In this document: positions 9,037-17,345 of the stretch, in pieces
How the letters are laid out: every line of letters starts with the position of its first letter
Position numbering within the stretch: the first letter of the stretch is position 1
Assembly (NCBI RefSeq): GCF_027924605.1
Contig: NZ_AP027042.1
Coordinates: 186,001 to 250,000, forward strand
Reading direction: 5' to 3'
DNA from: Dyella sp. GSA-30
Lineage (GTDB): Bacteria > Pseudomonadota > Gammaproteobacteria > Xanthomonadales > Rhodanobacteraceae
DNA length: 64,000 nucleotides
Position numbers and translations under genes: made by a program
The notes under the pieces: model-generated
Databases searched by the model: none
The model's input: only the letters and a program-made list of their open reading frames with translations
What the model was told of the DNA's origin: nothing

Positions 9037-9837
9037 TCAGAAAGAGGCGACGACCTTGGCGTGATGATCCGGATCGGGCGACACCAGCTTGAGCTGCGAA
9101 CCGTCGCTGAGACGGAACGAAAAACGCTTTTGCAAATCATCCAGGGCCTGCATGCGCGGACACAGGGCTTCGGCGCGATGACCGAGCTTGTCGGCGCGTG
9201 CATTCACTTCTTTATCGATGGTTTTATCGAGCGAGTTGGCGCGCGCCTCAAGCGCGGCGACCTTGGTCTGGTCGCCACTCAACGCGGCCGATACAGCGCC
9301 GGCGGTGACGGTGCCGACCAGTTCGGAAACGGCCGTACCAACGCCTTCCTCGACGGTGCGTTCCAACGCATCCTGCTTCCAGATACCACTGGCGATGCCC
9401 TGGTCGATTTCGCGCATCGCCGCGGCACGCTTGGTATTGATCTTGTCGAGCATGCGCTTGCGCTCGGCCGGATCCTCGGCAAACGTCGCCGTGACGGTGG
9501 CGATAGCGCCGAAACCGATATCCAACCCTTCGCGTGCAATGCTCGCCACCTCCGGCAGGAGCGCGCGAACCTGCGCCTCGTATTGGCGCAGGCGCTCGGC
9601 GTCGTCGCCGGAAACAGCAAGCGGCTTCCCGTCGATCTTGATTTGACCGTCATGCATGAAAACATGCTGCGCCACGCCGCTGTCGCGATCGAATCCGATG
9701 CCCGCATCGGTGACATGCACATCGTAATCGGTGCGATAGCCGCAGCTGTCGCCACTGACATGGACATCCATTGCGCTTGCCTGCAGACCGAAGCCCAAGC
9801 CCATCGCCAGTACCAGCACGCCCGCTTTCATGCGCAT
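9037..9837 (-). CDS. DUF2884 (YggN-like) exported protein
   Basis: 266 residues with a signal peptide ending near GLQASA. The mature part starts with a Cys-containing beta region (SGDSCGYRTDYDVHVTDAGIGFDR) and the pattern HDGQIKIDGKPLAVSGDDAERLRQYE, which is typical of DUF2884. A long helical region and a C-terminal Cys motif (EALCPRMQALDDLQKRF) follow. Function is unknown; the family is predicted periplasmic. The same layout, including the late CP..Q.L..LQ block, occurs in a second copy at 14747-15496. It has its own downstream terminator. The start ATG at 9837 precedes a clear signal peptide; an ATG two codons later is possible. Confidence 0.85.
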   Translation of the reverse strand: MRMKAGVLVLAMGLGFGLQASAMDVHVSGDSCGYRTDYDVHVTDAGIGFDRDSGVAQHVFMHDGQIKIDGKPLAVSGDDAERLRQYEAQVRALLPEVASIAREGLDIGFGAIATVTATFAEDPAERKRMLDKINTKRAAAMREIDQGIASGIWKQDALERTVEEGVGTAVSELVGTVTAGAVSAALSGDQTKVAALEARANSLDKTIDKEVNARADKLGHRAEALCPRMQALDDLQKRFSFRLSDGSQLKLVSPDPDHHAKVVASF

Positions 9838-10085
9838 ACCTAAGTTCTCCCCAAAATGGACGGGCTCGTCGATCGACGCCCTGTGTGCCGCTTCGATGCG
9901 CCACCGTGGGTTAAAGGTTTAATCCTTTGCGCGTTTGATACATGGGCCAGCGGTCATCCCCTGCCATCGGTCATGGGCTGCATATGGCCGCCCCTACCCC
10001 GCTTTCGTGCTGCACCGCCCATAGTCAAACAATCGTTCGACGCGCTAACGTCGCGATGGATAGCGACACTCTGGGGATCGATGGC

Positions 10086-11744
10086 ATGAGCGATACGTTC
10101 GACGTGATCGTGGTGGGCGCCGGCCTGGCTGGCCTGGTTGCCGCCACCGAGGCCGCCGACGCGGGAAAACGCGTACTGGTACTCGACCAGGAGCCGGAGC
10201 AGAGCCTGGGTGGTCAGGCGTTCTGGTCCTTTGGCGGCCTGTTCTTCGTCGACTCGCCGGAGCAGCGGCGCATGGGCGTGAAGGATTCGCACGCCCTGGC
10301 TCTGACCGACTGGCTGGGCACGGCAGCGTTCGACCGCCCGGAAGATCATTGGCCGCGGCGCTGGGCCGAGGCGTATGTCGATTTTGCCGCCAGCGAGAAG
10401 CGGCGCTGGCTCTACGACATGGGCATGCGCTGGTTTCCGGTCGTGGGCTGGGCCGAGCGCGGCGGGCATGGTTCGGTCGGTCACGGTAATTCGGTGCCAC
10501 GCTTCCATGTCACCTGGGGTACCGGCCCGGGTGTTCTTGAACCCTTCGTGCGCCGCGCACGCGACGCGCAGGCACGCGGCAAGTTGCAGTTCGGTTTTCG
10601 TCACCGTGTGGATGAGCTGATGGTCGAACGCGGCGCCGTCGTCGGCGTGCGTGGCAGTTTGCTGGCCGACGACAAGGTCGAACGGGGCAAGCCCAGCTCG
10701 CGCGAGATCACGGGTGCATTCGAGCTTCGCGCGCAGGCCGTGGTCGTGGCTTCCGGCGGCATCGGCGCGAACCATGAGCTGGTGCGCAAGTACTGGCCCG
10801 AACGACTGGGCGCGCCGCCAGCGCACATGCTCTGCGGCGTGCCGGCGCATGTGGATGGACGCATGCTCGACATCACCGAAGCGGCCGGCGCGCAGCTGAT
10901 CAATCGCGACCGCATGTGGCACTACGTCGAGGGCATCGAAAACTGGGCGCCGATCTGGCCCATGCATGCCATCCGCATCCTGCCGGGCCCCTCCTCGCTC
11001 TGGTTCGACGCCACCGGCAAACGCCTGCCCGGCCCGCTGTGGCCTGGCTTCGATACCCTGGGAACGCTCGAACACCTGCGCCGTACCGGCTACGACTACA
11101 GCTGGTTCATTCTGGACCAGCAGATCATCCGCAAGGAATTCGCCCTGTCCGGCTCGGAACAGAACCCCGATCTCACCGGCAAGAGTTGGCGCCAGGTAGC
11201 CAAGCGCGCGGTCGGCAAACACGCACCCGCTCCGGTCGAGGCGTTCAAGCAGCACGGCCGCGACTTTATCGTGCGCAATACGCTGGAAGAGCTCGTCGCC
11301 GGCATGAACCAGCTCAGCGGCGACGCCTTGCTCGATGCCGCGCAACTGCGTCGCGAGATCGAAGCACGCGACCTGCAGTTCAATAACCCATACACGAAGG
11401 ACGGTCAGATCATGGCCATCCATAACGCGCGGCGCTATCGCGGCGACAAGCTGGTGCGCGCCGCCAAGCCGCACCGCATCCTCGATCCGGCCAACGGTCC
11501 GCTGATCGCGGTGCGTCTCAACATCCTCACCCGCAAGACACTCGGCGGCCTGCACACCGACCTACATGCGCGCGTACTGGACCCGTCGGGCGCTCCTCTA
11601 CCTGGCCTTTATGCAGCCGGTGAAGCGGCCGGTTTCGGCGGAGGCGGCTTGCATGGCTACCGCGCCCTGGAAGGGAGTTTTCTCGGTGGATGCCTGTTCT
11701 CCGGACGCATCGCCGGGCGGGCAGCCGCGGCAGCTGTCGCATGA
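10086..11744 (+). CDS. FAD-binding dehydrogenase (fumarate reductase/3-ketosteroid dehydrogenase-like)
   Basis: 552 residues. The dinucleotide motif VIVVGAGLAGLVAATEAADAG is at the N-terminus, the conserved ASGGIGAN is in the middle, and the C-terminal FAD-closing motif LYAAGEAAGFGGGGLHGYRALEGSFLGGC closes the fold. This places it in the FAD_binding_2 superfamily, in the subgroup annotated simply as FAD-binding dehydrogenase. The substrate cannot be told; a ketosteroid is possible but unsupported. The ATG at 10086 is chosen because the Rossmann motif follows at once. Its stop overlaps the next gene by 4 nt (ATGA), so the two are translationally coupled. Confidence 0.9.
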   Translation: MSDTFDVIVVGAGLAGLVAATEAADAGKRVLVLDQEPEQSLGGQAFWSFGGLFFVDSPEQRRMGVKDSHALALTDWLGTAAFDRPEDHWPRRWAEAYVDFAASEKRRWLYDMGMRWFPVVGWAERGGHGSVGHGNSVPRFHVTWGTGPGVLEPFVRRARDAQARGKLQFGFRHRVDELMVERGAVVGVRGSLLADDKVERGKPSSREITGAFELRAQAVVVASGGIGANHELVRKYWPERLGAPPAHMLCGVPAHVDGRMLDITEAAGAQLINRDRMWHYVEGIENWAPIWPMHAIRILPGPSSLWFDATGKRLPGPLWPGFDTLGTLEHLRRTGYDYSWFILDQQIIRKEFALSGSEQNPDLTGKSWRQVAKRAVGKHAPAPVEAFKQHGRDFIVRNTLEELVAGMNQLSGDALLDAAQLRREIEARDLQFNNPYTKDGQIMAIHNARRYRGDKLVRAAKPHRILDPANGPLIAVRLNILTRKTLGGLHTDLHARVLDPSGAPLPGLYAAGEAAGFGGGGLHGYRALEGSFLGGCLFSGRIAGRAAAAAVA

Positions 11745-12766
11745 GCCCACCCGGGCGTATCGTCATCTATGGCGCCGGCAATATCGGTCTTTATCTCGGC
11801 GGACGCCTGCTGGAGCACACCCCCGTGCGATTTGTCGGGCGCCCGGCCACCGCAAACGCATTGACCGAAAACGGACTGCATCTGAGCGACTGGCATGGCT
11901 GGAAGCGTCATCTGCGCATGGACCAGTTGGACTTCCACACTTCTCCGGAAGCTGCCGCAGACGCCGATCTGGTCCTCGTCTGCGTCAAATCTTCGGCAAC
12001 GGCCACGGTTGCCCATGAACTGTCGCGCGTACTAGCTGCCCATAGCATCGTCGTCAATTTTCAGAATGGGCTGGAAAATGCCAACCGCTTACGCGAAGCC
12101 TTGCCGCAGCACACGGTATTGGCCGGCATGGTGCCCTTCAACGTACTGCAGCACAGCCCCGGCGTGCTGCATCAGGGCTCGGGCGGCGAGCTGATGGCCG
12201 CGGGCCATCCCGCACTGCACGCGTATCTACCCTTGTTCGCCCAAGCCGGCCTGCCGTTGCGATTGCGCAGCGACATGGATGCCGTGCTCCGCGCCAAGCT
12301 GCTGTTCAATCTCAACAACGCGATCAATGCGCTGTCCGACCTGCCGCTCAAGCAAGAGTTGTCCATGCGCGACTGGCGACGCTGCCTGGCGATCGTGCAA
12401 CGCGAGGCGCTCGACGCGTTCCAGGCTGCAGCCATGCCGGTCGCACGCCTCACGCCGCTGCCTGCCGCATGGCTTCCACGCGCGCTGGAGCTGCCTGACG
12501 CGTTGTTCCTGAAACTGGCGCCGCGCATGCTGGCCATCGATCCGCAGGCGCGTTCGTCGACCTGGGAAGACCTTCGCGCCGGACGTGCGACCGAAGTCGA
12601 TGCGCTACATGGCGCCGTTGTACGGCTGGCCGCATTGCATGGGCTGCGAGCCGATGCCAACGCCTGTCTGCAAGAACTGATCCGCGATGCGGAGAACAAG
12701 CGCACACCCTGGACGGCGCAGGCGCTACTTGCCCGATTGCGATCGGCTCGGCGCCACGCAACTTAA
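11741..12766 (+). CDS. 2-dehydropantoate 2-reductase family protein (PanE/ApbA-like)
   Basis: NADP-binding reductase fold, 341 residues. The Rossmann motif GAGNIGLYLGG is at residues 9-19, VCVKSS in the middle, and the C-terminal domain carries the catalytic-lysine region AKLLFNLNNAINAL. The family includes ketopantoate reductase of CoA synthesis, but many members act on other 2-oxo acids. Here the gene is coupled to an FAD dehydrogenase rather than to pantothenate genes, so a catabolic role is as likely. Start chosen at 11741, where ATGA overlaps the upstream stop. Confidence 0.85.
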   Translation: MSPPGRIVIYGAGNIGLYLGGRLLEHTPVRFVGRPATANALTENGLHLSDWHGWKRHLRMDQLDFHTSPEAAADADLVLVCVKSSATATVAHELSRVLAAHSIVVNFQNGLENANRLREALPQHTVLAGMVPFNVLQHSPGVLHQGSGGELMAAGHPALHAYLPLFAQAGLPLRLRSDMDAVLRAKLLFNLNNAINALSDLPLKQELSMRDWRRCLAIVQREALDAFQAAAMPVARLTPLPAAWLPRALELPDALFLKLAPRMLAIDPQARSSTWEDLRAGRATEVDALHGAVVRLAALHGLRADANACLQELIRDAENKRTPWTAQALLARLRSARRHAT

Positions 12767-12785
12767 GCAAGCCAAGGGATGCGAT

Positions 12786-13130
12786 TCAACGCCCGCTGGC
12801 GATATCGACCACCCTGCCACTGACGATCGTCACCACGACATGCTTGCTGTCAAGCTGATAATGCCATCGCGTCGCCTGGTACCGGCGTGGACCTTTTCGA
12901 TCCCGCACACCCCGATGGCGCCGCTTCGCGTTCTGGCCCGGCAGGCGGCCGCCTACATGCGTGCCGCGCGAAATACTTTGCGGATTACCCAATAAGACTC
13001 TGACACGTGAGGTGTCATCGCCGACCACCAGCACGTGACGACCGACCCGATAAGTCGTGTTGGCATATGCATCGGCAAATAAGACCAACGCCATCCATAG
13101 CGCGACCGTCGTCAGCAACCGTAGCGTCAT
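12786..13130 (-). CDS. DUF2845-like small secreted protein, copy 1
   Basis: 114 residues from the ATG at 13130. A hydrophobic leader ends near FADAYA, then the motif YRVGRHVLVVGDDTSRVRVLLGNPQSI follows, which matches copy 2 (13289-13564: LRVGSQVLAVGDSAVRAIGLLGDP). A strongly basic insertion (QNAKRRHRGVRDRKGPRR) precedes the C-terminal WHYQLDSKHVVVTIVSGRVVDI block. Upstream in-frame starts at 13187 and 13205 would put a charged stretch before the signal peptide, so I prefer 13130. Function is unknown. Confidence 0.65.
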   Translation of the reverse strand: MTLRLLTTVALWMALVLFADAYANTTYRVGRHVLVVGDDTSRVRVLLGNPQSISRGTHVGGRLPGQNAKRRHRGVRDRKGPRRYQATRWHYQLDSKHVVVTIVSGRVVDIASGR

Positions 13131-13288
13131 CGCGCACAGGTGGCGGGCGACGGTGTTCTTAGCTTGTCGCCCGCCGGTGCCATCCATGGCTCCTCGCTCC
13201 TTCACTGCGATGCCAGACTACATAGATGCCGAAGGCTGTGAAGTCAGCGGGAAACGTGAGATTTGTAAGTGAACGTCGCAGCAAGGAG

Positions 13289-13564
13289 TCAGCGCGAACG
13301 ATCCTCGATCGACGCTACCTTTCCGCCGATGATCGTCACCGTCGTGACGCGGTTACCCATCTGGTACTGCCAGCGCTCACCGCGCGCCGCGCCGAAGGTA
13401 TTTTCCACCGGCTCCTTGTAGGCCGGATCGCCCAACAACCCGATGGCGCGTACCGCACTGTCCCCCACCGCCAGTACCTGGCTGCCGACGCGCAAGGTTT
13501 CGGCGGCATGCGCGAAGGAGATACTGAGAAGCATGGGCAAGGCAAGGGCAAATAAACGACGCAT
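13289..13564 (-). CDS. DUF2845-like small secreted protein, copy 2
   Basis: 91 residues from the ATG at 13564, with AGGAG about 7 nt upstream. The signal peptide ends near SFAHA. The mature part is a short all-beta domain, LRVGSQVLAVGDSAVRAIGLLGDP..ERWQYQMGNRVTTVTIIGGKVASI, like the SmpA/OmlA-style beta repeats. It is a paralogue of the gene at 12786-13130. It is probably periplasmic, with unknown function. Confidence 0.75.
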   Translation of the reverse strand: MRRLFALALPMLLSISFAHAAETLRVGSQVLAVGDSAVRAIGLLGDPAYKEPVENTFGAARGERWQYQMGNRVTTVTIIGGKVASIEDRSR

Positions 13565-13598
13565 GGTTTTCTCCTTTTCCATTCGTTAGCCCCGCCGA

Positions 13599-14174
13599 TC
13601 AGAATCCGGCGGATGGCTGCGAAAGATACGCCAGTTCGGCCGCTGTCGAAACACGACCCATGACCTGGTTACGATGCGGGAACCGACCGAAACGCGCAAT
13701 CACATCGCGATGGCGGCGCGCGTAGTCGAGATAGTTCAGGTACGCGAGGCGCTCACCCACGGGGACGTCTTCGCTGAGCCGCGCAAAAAGATCTACTGCA
13801 TGATTCTGCGAGGCCAGATCCTCGGCGTGCTCCAACGGAATGTAGGCGAACACCCGCCGCAACGACGACAACCGCGTATCGTCACCGCGCGCTATTCCCG
13901 CCAACACCATGCTGTGCACCTTGGCATCGGCGGCATAGGCGCGTGCGTCTTCGCGATACAGGTTGCGGCTGAATTGATCGAGTACGATCAACAAGGCCAA
14001 CCAGCTGTCTGGCTCCAGCGTCCAGCTATCGAGTTCACCGTCGACAGCACGCTGATGCAGCGCAGCGAAGCGACTGCGTATCTGCGCGTCGAACGCATCG
14101 CTTTTTTCAAACCAATGGGCTTGCTGTGCGGGATCGAACCAGAAATCGAGCACATCTCTGGCGGCAGGCGGCAT
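13599..14174 (-). CDS. DUF924 family protein
   Basis: 191 residues, all helical in appearance. It opens with the family signature VLDFWFDPAQQAHWFEKSDAFDAQIRSRF and contains LIVLDQFSRNLYR and RRVFAYIPLEHAEDLASQ, which are diagnostic of DUF924 (TPR-like fold, function unknown). The ATG at 14174 lies 9 nt after the upstream stop at 14184, so it is probably co-transcribed with the DUF2383-like gene. Cytoplasmic; no signal peptide. Confidence 0.9.
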   Translation of the reverse strand: MPPAARDVLDFWFDPAQQAHWFEKSDAFDAQIRSRFAALHQRAVDGELDSWTLEPDSWLALLIVLDQFSRNLYREDARAYAADAKVHSMVLAGIARGDDTRLSSLRRVFAYIPLEHAEDLASQNHAVDLFARLSEDVPVGERLAYLNYLDYARRHRDVIARFGRFPHRNQVMGRVSTAAELAYLSQPSAGF

Positions 14175-14183
14175 GCAGAGAAT

Positions 14184-14693
14184 CTAGCCGTGCGTCGTGC
14201 CGGCGAGGCAATGCATATCCAGATGAACCCGATGCAACCGGCTCAGCTGGCGATGCAGCACCTGCGCCACTTCGCCATCGGCCGTGCGCTGCGCATGACG
14301 CTCGAAGCGGTCCCAGAGCGCACATTCGCAACGCGCCAGGCAACGCACCCAGGCGGTATCGCGATGGCTTTGGTCCGACCGGGAAATGGTGGCATCGGCC
14401 ATGGCGCCACGTACCGCGCCCATCAACGTGCCGTGCGAGGCCGGCACCTTGTTCCATGCGCGTACGTGTGCCTGCAAATCATCGATCAACTGATCGAGCG
14501 CTTGTGCGTTTTCGTTGAGCAAAGCCCGCAGGCCCGGTTCGCGCACCTGTGCCAAGGCACGCCGATACAACGCGCGGTCATCGATACCTCGACGGATCAG
14601 TGCGTTGAACAGATGTGCGGCCTGCGACACGGGAACCACCTCCTTGGCGGTGGGCGCAACGTTTCGATGGCTGTCATCCTCGTTCCCGGGCAC
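14184..14693 (-). CDS. DUF2383/PA2169-like four-helix-bundle protein
   Basis: 169 residues. The pattern LFNALIRRGIDDRALYRRALAQV..GLRALLNENAQALDQLIDDLQAHVRAWNKVPASHGTLMGAVRGAM resembles the DUF2383 ferritin-like helical bundle, but the metal-ligand pattern is not obvious. The frame opens with GTG at 14693 and has no good RBS there; a GTG further in (about 14633) is an alternative start. Function is unknown. It shares orientation and tight spacing with the DUF924 gene downstream. Confidence 0.65.
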   Translation of the reverse strand: MPGNEDDSHRNVAPTAKEVVPVSQAAHLFNALIRRGIDDRALYRRALAQVREPGLRALLNENAQALDQLIDDLQAHVRAWNKVPASHGTLMGAVRGAMADATISRSDQSHRDTAWVRCLARCECALWDRFERHAQRTADGEVAQVLHRQLSRLHRVHLDMHCLAGTTHG

Positions 14694-14746
14694 TTAGCCA
14701 AAGATAAACCCCGGTCCTTCAGGGTGTTGTCCGCTCAGCTGCCGTT

Positions 14747-15496
14747 TCATTGGCCTGCATGGATCAGGTTCAAAGGCTGACCGTTTGATGCCCGAATCCC
14801 CTGCTGGAGCTCCGCCAGGCGCTGGATATCCGGGCACAAGGCCTGCAATTGCGGCCGCAGAGCCTGCATGCGCTGCTCCAGGCGCGGCCGGAGCTCGGTC
14901 GCCAGATCGGTAGCGCGATCCCGCAGACTCGCCGCGGCCTGCAGGTCGCCGCTGACGGCCGCGTTCACCGCCTGCTGGCCCAGGTCGCTGGCCAGCAGCG
15001 GCATGATGTCGCTGGCGATCTGATTGGCGTAGCGGTCGGCCATATCCCCCTGCCAATCGTGCGTGCTCTCGCTGGTGGTAATGCGCTGCTTGAGTTCCTG
15101 TGCCCGGGCAGCCAGCCGGCGATCGAGTTCCGACTGGGTTTCGGCGCTCAGCGACAGCTGGGCGGTTTCGTCGCGCACGGCCTTGGCAAGCAGGTCCACG
15201 CCATTGCGCGCTACGGCCTTGGCGCGAGGTTCGAGCGCGCGTAGTTGCCGCTCGAACAAGGACAGGCGGTCCTGCTCGTCCGGCCGCAGGGTCACGGCCT
15301 GACCGTCGGTTTGCAGGCTGCCGTCCCGTAGCACGACGCGAAACGGTGCCGGCTGCGGGCGATCGAACAGCAGGCCTTGCGATTGCAAGGTGACGTCGTA
15401 ACTGCTGCTGGCCTGGCAGACCGACGCCAGGTCCTGCGCCTGGACGCCGGTCGTGGCGCCCAGGGCAAGCATCCAAACACATGCCATCGGGCGCAT
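14747..15496 (-). CDS. DUF2884 (YggN-like) exported protein, second copy
   Basis: 249 residues from the ATG at 15496, with GGAGG 5 nt upstream. The signal peptide ends near TGVQAQ. The mature protein has the same order as the copy at 9037-9837: an N-terminal Cys, YDVTLQSQGLLFDR, LRDGSLQTDGQAVTLRPDEQDRLSLFE, a helical centre, and ALCPDIQRLAELQQGI near the end. A longer open frame upstream to 15982 reads through the membrane gene in another phase and is not credible. It follows the membrane protein gene by 47 nt. Function is unknown. Confidence 0.85.
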   Translation of the reverse strand: MRPMACVWMLALGATTGVQAQDLASVCQASSSYDVTLQSQGLLFDRPQPAPFRVVLRDGSLQTDGQAVTLRPDEQDRLSLFERQLRALEPRAKAVARNGVDLLAKAVRDETAQLSLSAETQSELDRRLAARAQELKQRITTSESTHDWQGDMADRYANQIASDIMPLLASDLGQQAVNAAVSGDLQAAASLRDRATDLATELRPRLEQRMQALRPQLQALCPDIQRLAELQQGIRASNGQPLNLIHAGQ

Positions 15497-15543
15497 AAGG
15501 CCTCCACGACTCTCAAGGAAGCGCAGCGATACCCGGTGGCGTA

Positions 15544-16035
15544 TCAACCTCGGCTGAACCGGGTCTGCCGCCGATGAAACTGCGTACGTACCGCAGGCCG
15601 CCCCAGCACCCAGGCAAGCCACAGCAAATACACGATGCCGATCGCCTTGATCGCCAGTGCAATCTGGTACACGCGCTTGGTGCGCGCCAGCAGCATCGAG
15701 ACATCCTCGGCGATCTGCGGGTTGGCCTGCGCCGATTGGCGCATGCTGTCGAAATCGCTCCAGTGCATCAGTATCGCTATGCCGCTGACCAGCGCATATA
15801 ACGCGATCAGGAGCGCAACGACACGCATCGCCGAACGCGCCCATTCGTGACGCATGATGGCGCCCACGCAGACGACGATCGCGACAAAGGTGGCGCCCAG
15901 GTAAAGGAAATCGCCGTGCTGCAGATACTGCAAACCGCCGTAGGCGAGCAGCAGCAACAAGACCCACAACGCCAGGCTCCACATCGAGAAGCGACGCGAG
16001 CCGGCCTCGTCATTACGGACTTTTACAAACGGCAT
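15544..16035 (-). CDS. Four-TM membrane protein of unknown function
   Basis: 163 residues with four hydrophobic segments (about 18-36, 46-62, 70-90, 125-145) and short charged ends. I do not recognise a family. Its ATG overlaps the stop of the peroxiredoxin gene by one base (TAATG), so translation is coupled to it. It probably sits in the inner membrane beside an exported thiol peroxidase, but a functional link is only inferred. Confidence 0.8.
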   Translation of the reverse strand: MPFVKVRNDEAGSRRFSMWSLALWVLLLLLAYGGLQYLQHGDFLYLGATFVAIVVCVGAIMRHEWARSAMRVVALLIALYALVSGIAILMHWSDFDSMRQSAQANPQIAEDVSMLLARTKRVYQIALAIKAIGIVYLLWLAWVLGRPAVRTQFHRRQTRFSRG

Positions 16036-16580
16036 TACGGGGCAGCCTTCAACGTCGCCAGATCAGCCAGCACCTGCGACGAATTCTTCTCCGGGTCGAC
16101 GTCCTGATAGACCTTGGCGATCTTGCCTTGCGGGTCGATCAGGAAGGTGGTGCGCTTGGCATAGTGCATGCTCCCCTGCGAGGTCAGCACGCCATAAGTC
16201 GTCGCTACCTTGCGGTCGGCATCGGACAGCAACGGAAACGGCACGTGGTACTTCTCGGCAAAGGCCTGGTGCGACTGGATGTTGTCCAGACTCACCCCGA
16301 CCACGTCGGCACCGGCCTTGCGCAGCTTGGCGATATCGTCGCGGAACGTGCAGACCTGGGTGGTGCAACCGCCGGTGAAGTCCTTGGGATAGAAATACAT
16401 CACCAGCCAGCGGCCCTTGTGATCGCCCGGCGTGTGCCAGTGGCCGTTCTGGTCCTGCAGGCGAAAATCCGGGGCGACCTGGCCGACCTGCGGCATGTCC
16501 GAAGGGACGACGTCGGCAAATGCAGGCGCGGCGATGCCCACGAAGAGCGAAAGAAAGAACAGCAGGACAGTGCGGCGCAT
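16035..16580 (-). CDS. Exported peroxiredoxin, Bcp/AhpC-TSA type
   Basis: Thiol peroxidase reducing hydroperoxides, 181 residues. A signal peptide (ends near PAFA, residues 1-22) makes it periplasmic, unlike cytoplasmic Bcp. The peroxidatic Cys72 is in YPKDFTGGCTTQVC, with the likely resolving Cys77 five residues on; the usual P before GC is G here. Later blocks are GVSLDNIQSHQAFAEKY and FPLLSDADRKVATTYGV, then the FLIDPQGKI strand. CGGAG lies 7 nt upstream of the ATG. It leads an operon with a membrane protein and a DUF2884 protein. Confidence 0.92.
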   Translation of the reverse strand: MRRTVLLFFLSLFVGIAAPAFADVVPSDMPQVGQVAPDFRLQDQNGHWHTPGDHKGRWLVMYFYPKDFTGGCTTQVCTFRDDIAKLRKAGADVVGVSLDNIQSHQAFAEKYHVPFPLLSDADRKVATTYGVLTSQGSMHYAKRTTFLIDPQGKIAKVYQDVDPEKNSSQVLADLATLKAAP

Positions 16581-16624
16581 GGTCTACTCCGGGGTAAGGG
16601 AAACCGTTCAAGTGTACGCGCAAA

Positions 16625-16656
16625 ACGAAGGGCGCCGCTTGTGCGGCGCCCTTCGT
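16625..16656 (-). terminator. Rho-independent terminator (minus strand)
   Basis: A 14-bp perfect stem (ACGAAGGGCGCCGC with its complement), 4-nt loop, then TTTTG on the minus strand. It lies just after the stop of the gene at 16679-17140 and before the peroxiredoxin start. Confidence 0.8.
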
Positions 16657-16678
16657 ATCAGCGGAATCGACACCCGAA

Positions 16679-17140
16679 TCAGTGAACGCGTTCGATCGAG
16701 AACTTGCCCACCGACACGCCCAGGTTCACGCCCTCGCCCGTACCCGACAGCGCCAGCGACGTGGTGCCCTTGGTCAGCACTTCGGCGCTGCCGCTCTTGA
16801 CCACGCCGGCGTCGGCGCCGGCCTGTGCGTAATCGCCAAATACGTCGTCGATCGAGCGCACGTGCGAGATCGCGCCCTTGCCATCGTCGATGCGGTATTT
16901 GCCAGCCGTCAGGCCACCGCCCACTACGTTGATCTTGACGTTCGCGCGCTGGCCATTATTGCAGACGATGGTGCCCATCCCTTCGGCATGTTTGTAGAGA
17001 ATCGACCAGCCCTTGATGCTGAACTTGAGGTCGCAATCCACCGTCGCATCGGCCGCGTGGGCACGTGCCACCGGCAATGCGGACAGACCCGTTACCGAAA
17101 ACAGAAGCAGTGCTGCCAAACCGAAATGACGCTTGCTCAT
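16679..17140 (-). CDS. Secreted protein of unknown function
   Basis: 153 residues. The signal peptide ends near ARAHA; the mature domain appears all-beta with two cysteines (TVDCDLKF and GTIVCNNGQ) that could form a disulfide. A Gly-rich C-terminal half (GKGAISHVRSIDDVFGDYAQAG.. LALSGTGEGVNLGVSVGKFSIERV) ends like a small barrel or lipid-binding fold. I cannot name the family. AAAGGAG lies about 9 nt upstream of the ATG. It has its own terminator, so it is monocistronic. Confidence 0.8.
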   Translation of the reverse strand: MSKRHFGLAALLLFSVTGLSALPVARAHAADATVDCDLKFSIKGWSILYKHAEGMGTIVCNNGQRANVKINVVGGGLTAGKYRIDDGKGAISHVRSIDDVFGDYAQAGADAGVVKSGSAEVLTKGTTSLALSGTGEGVNLGVSVGKFSIERVH

Positions 17141-17345
17141 GTGAAACTCTCCTTTGTCGCTCTTGCCAAGGTGAGCCGCCCTTTTGCTGTGCTTCGGACC
17201 GGGCGGCCATCGTGTTCATGTCGGTATAGCTCAACCCGACGGAGGTGACGGTAATGTGGAGATCGTATTCTTGTACGATTTTTGATCTTTCCGTAACAAA
17301 CCACCGAGCAGACTGATCTCACTGATTGGAAAACAAGGTGACGCG

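Noticed and set aside
10086-11744. Naming the flavoprotein a 3-ketosteroid dehydrogenase
   Set aside because: Only the general FAD_binding_2 fold is supported; substrate residues cannot be judged from sequence alone.
14747-15982. A 411-codon minus-strand frame starting at 15982
   Set aside because: It starts inside the membrane-protein gene in another phase; the DUF2884 signal peptide and RBS fit 15496.
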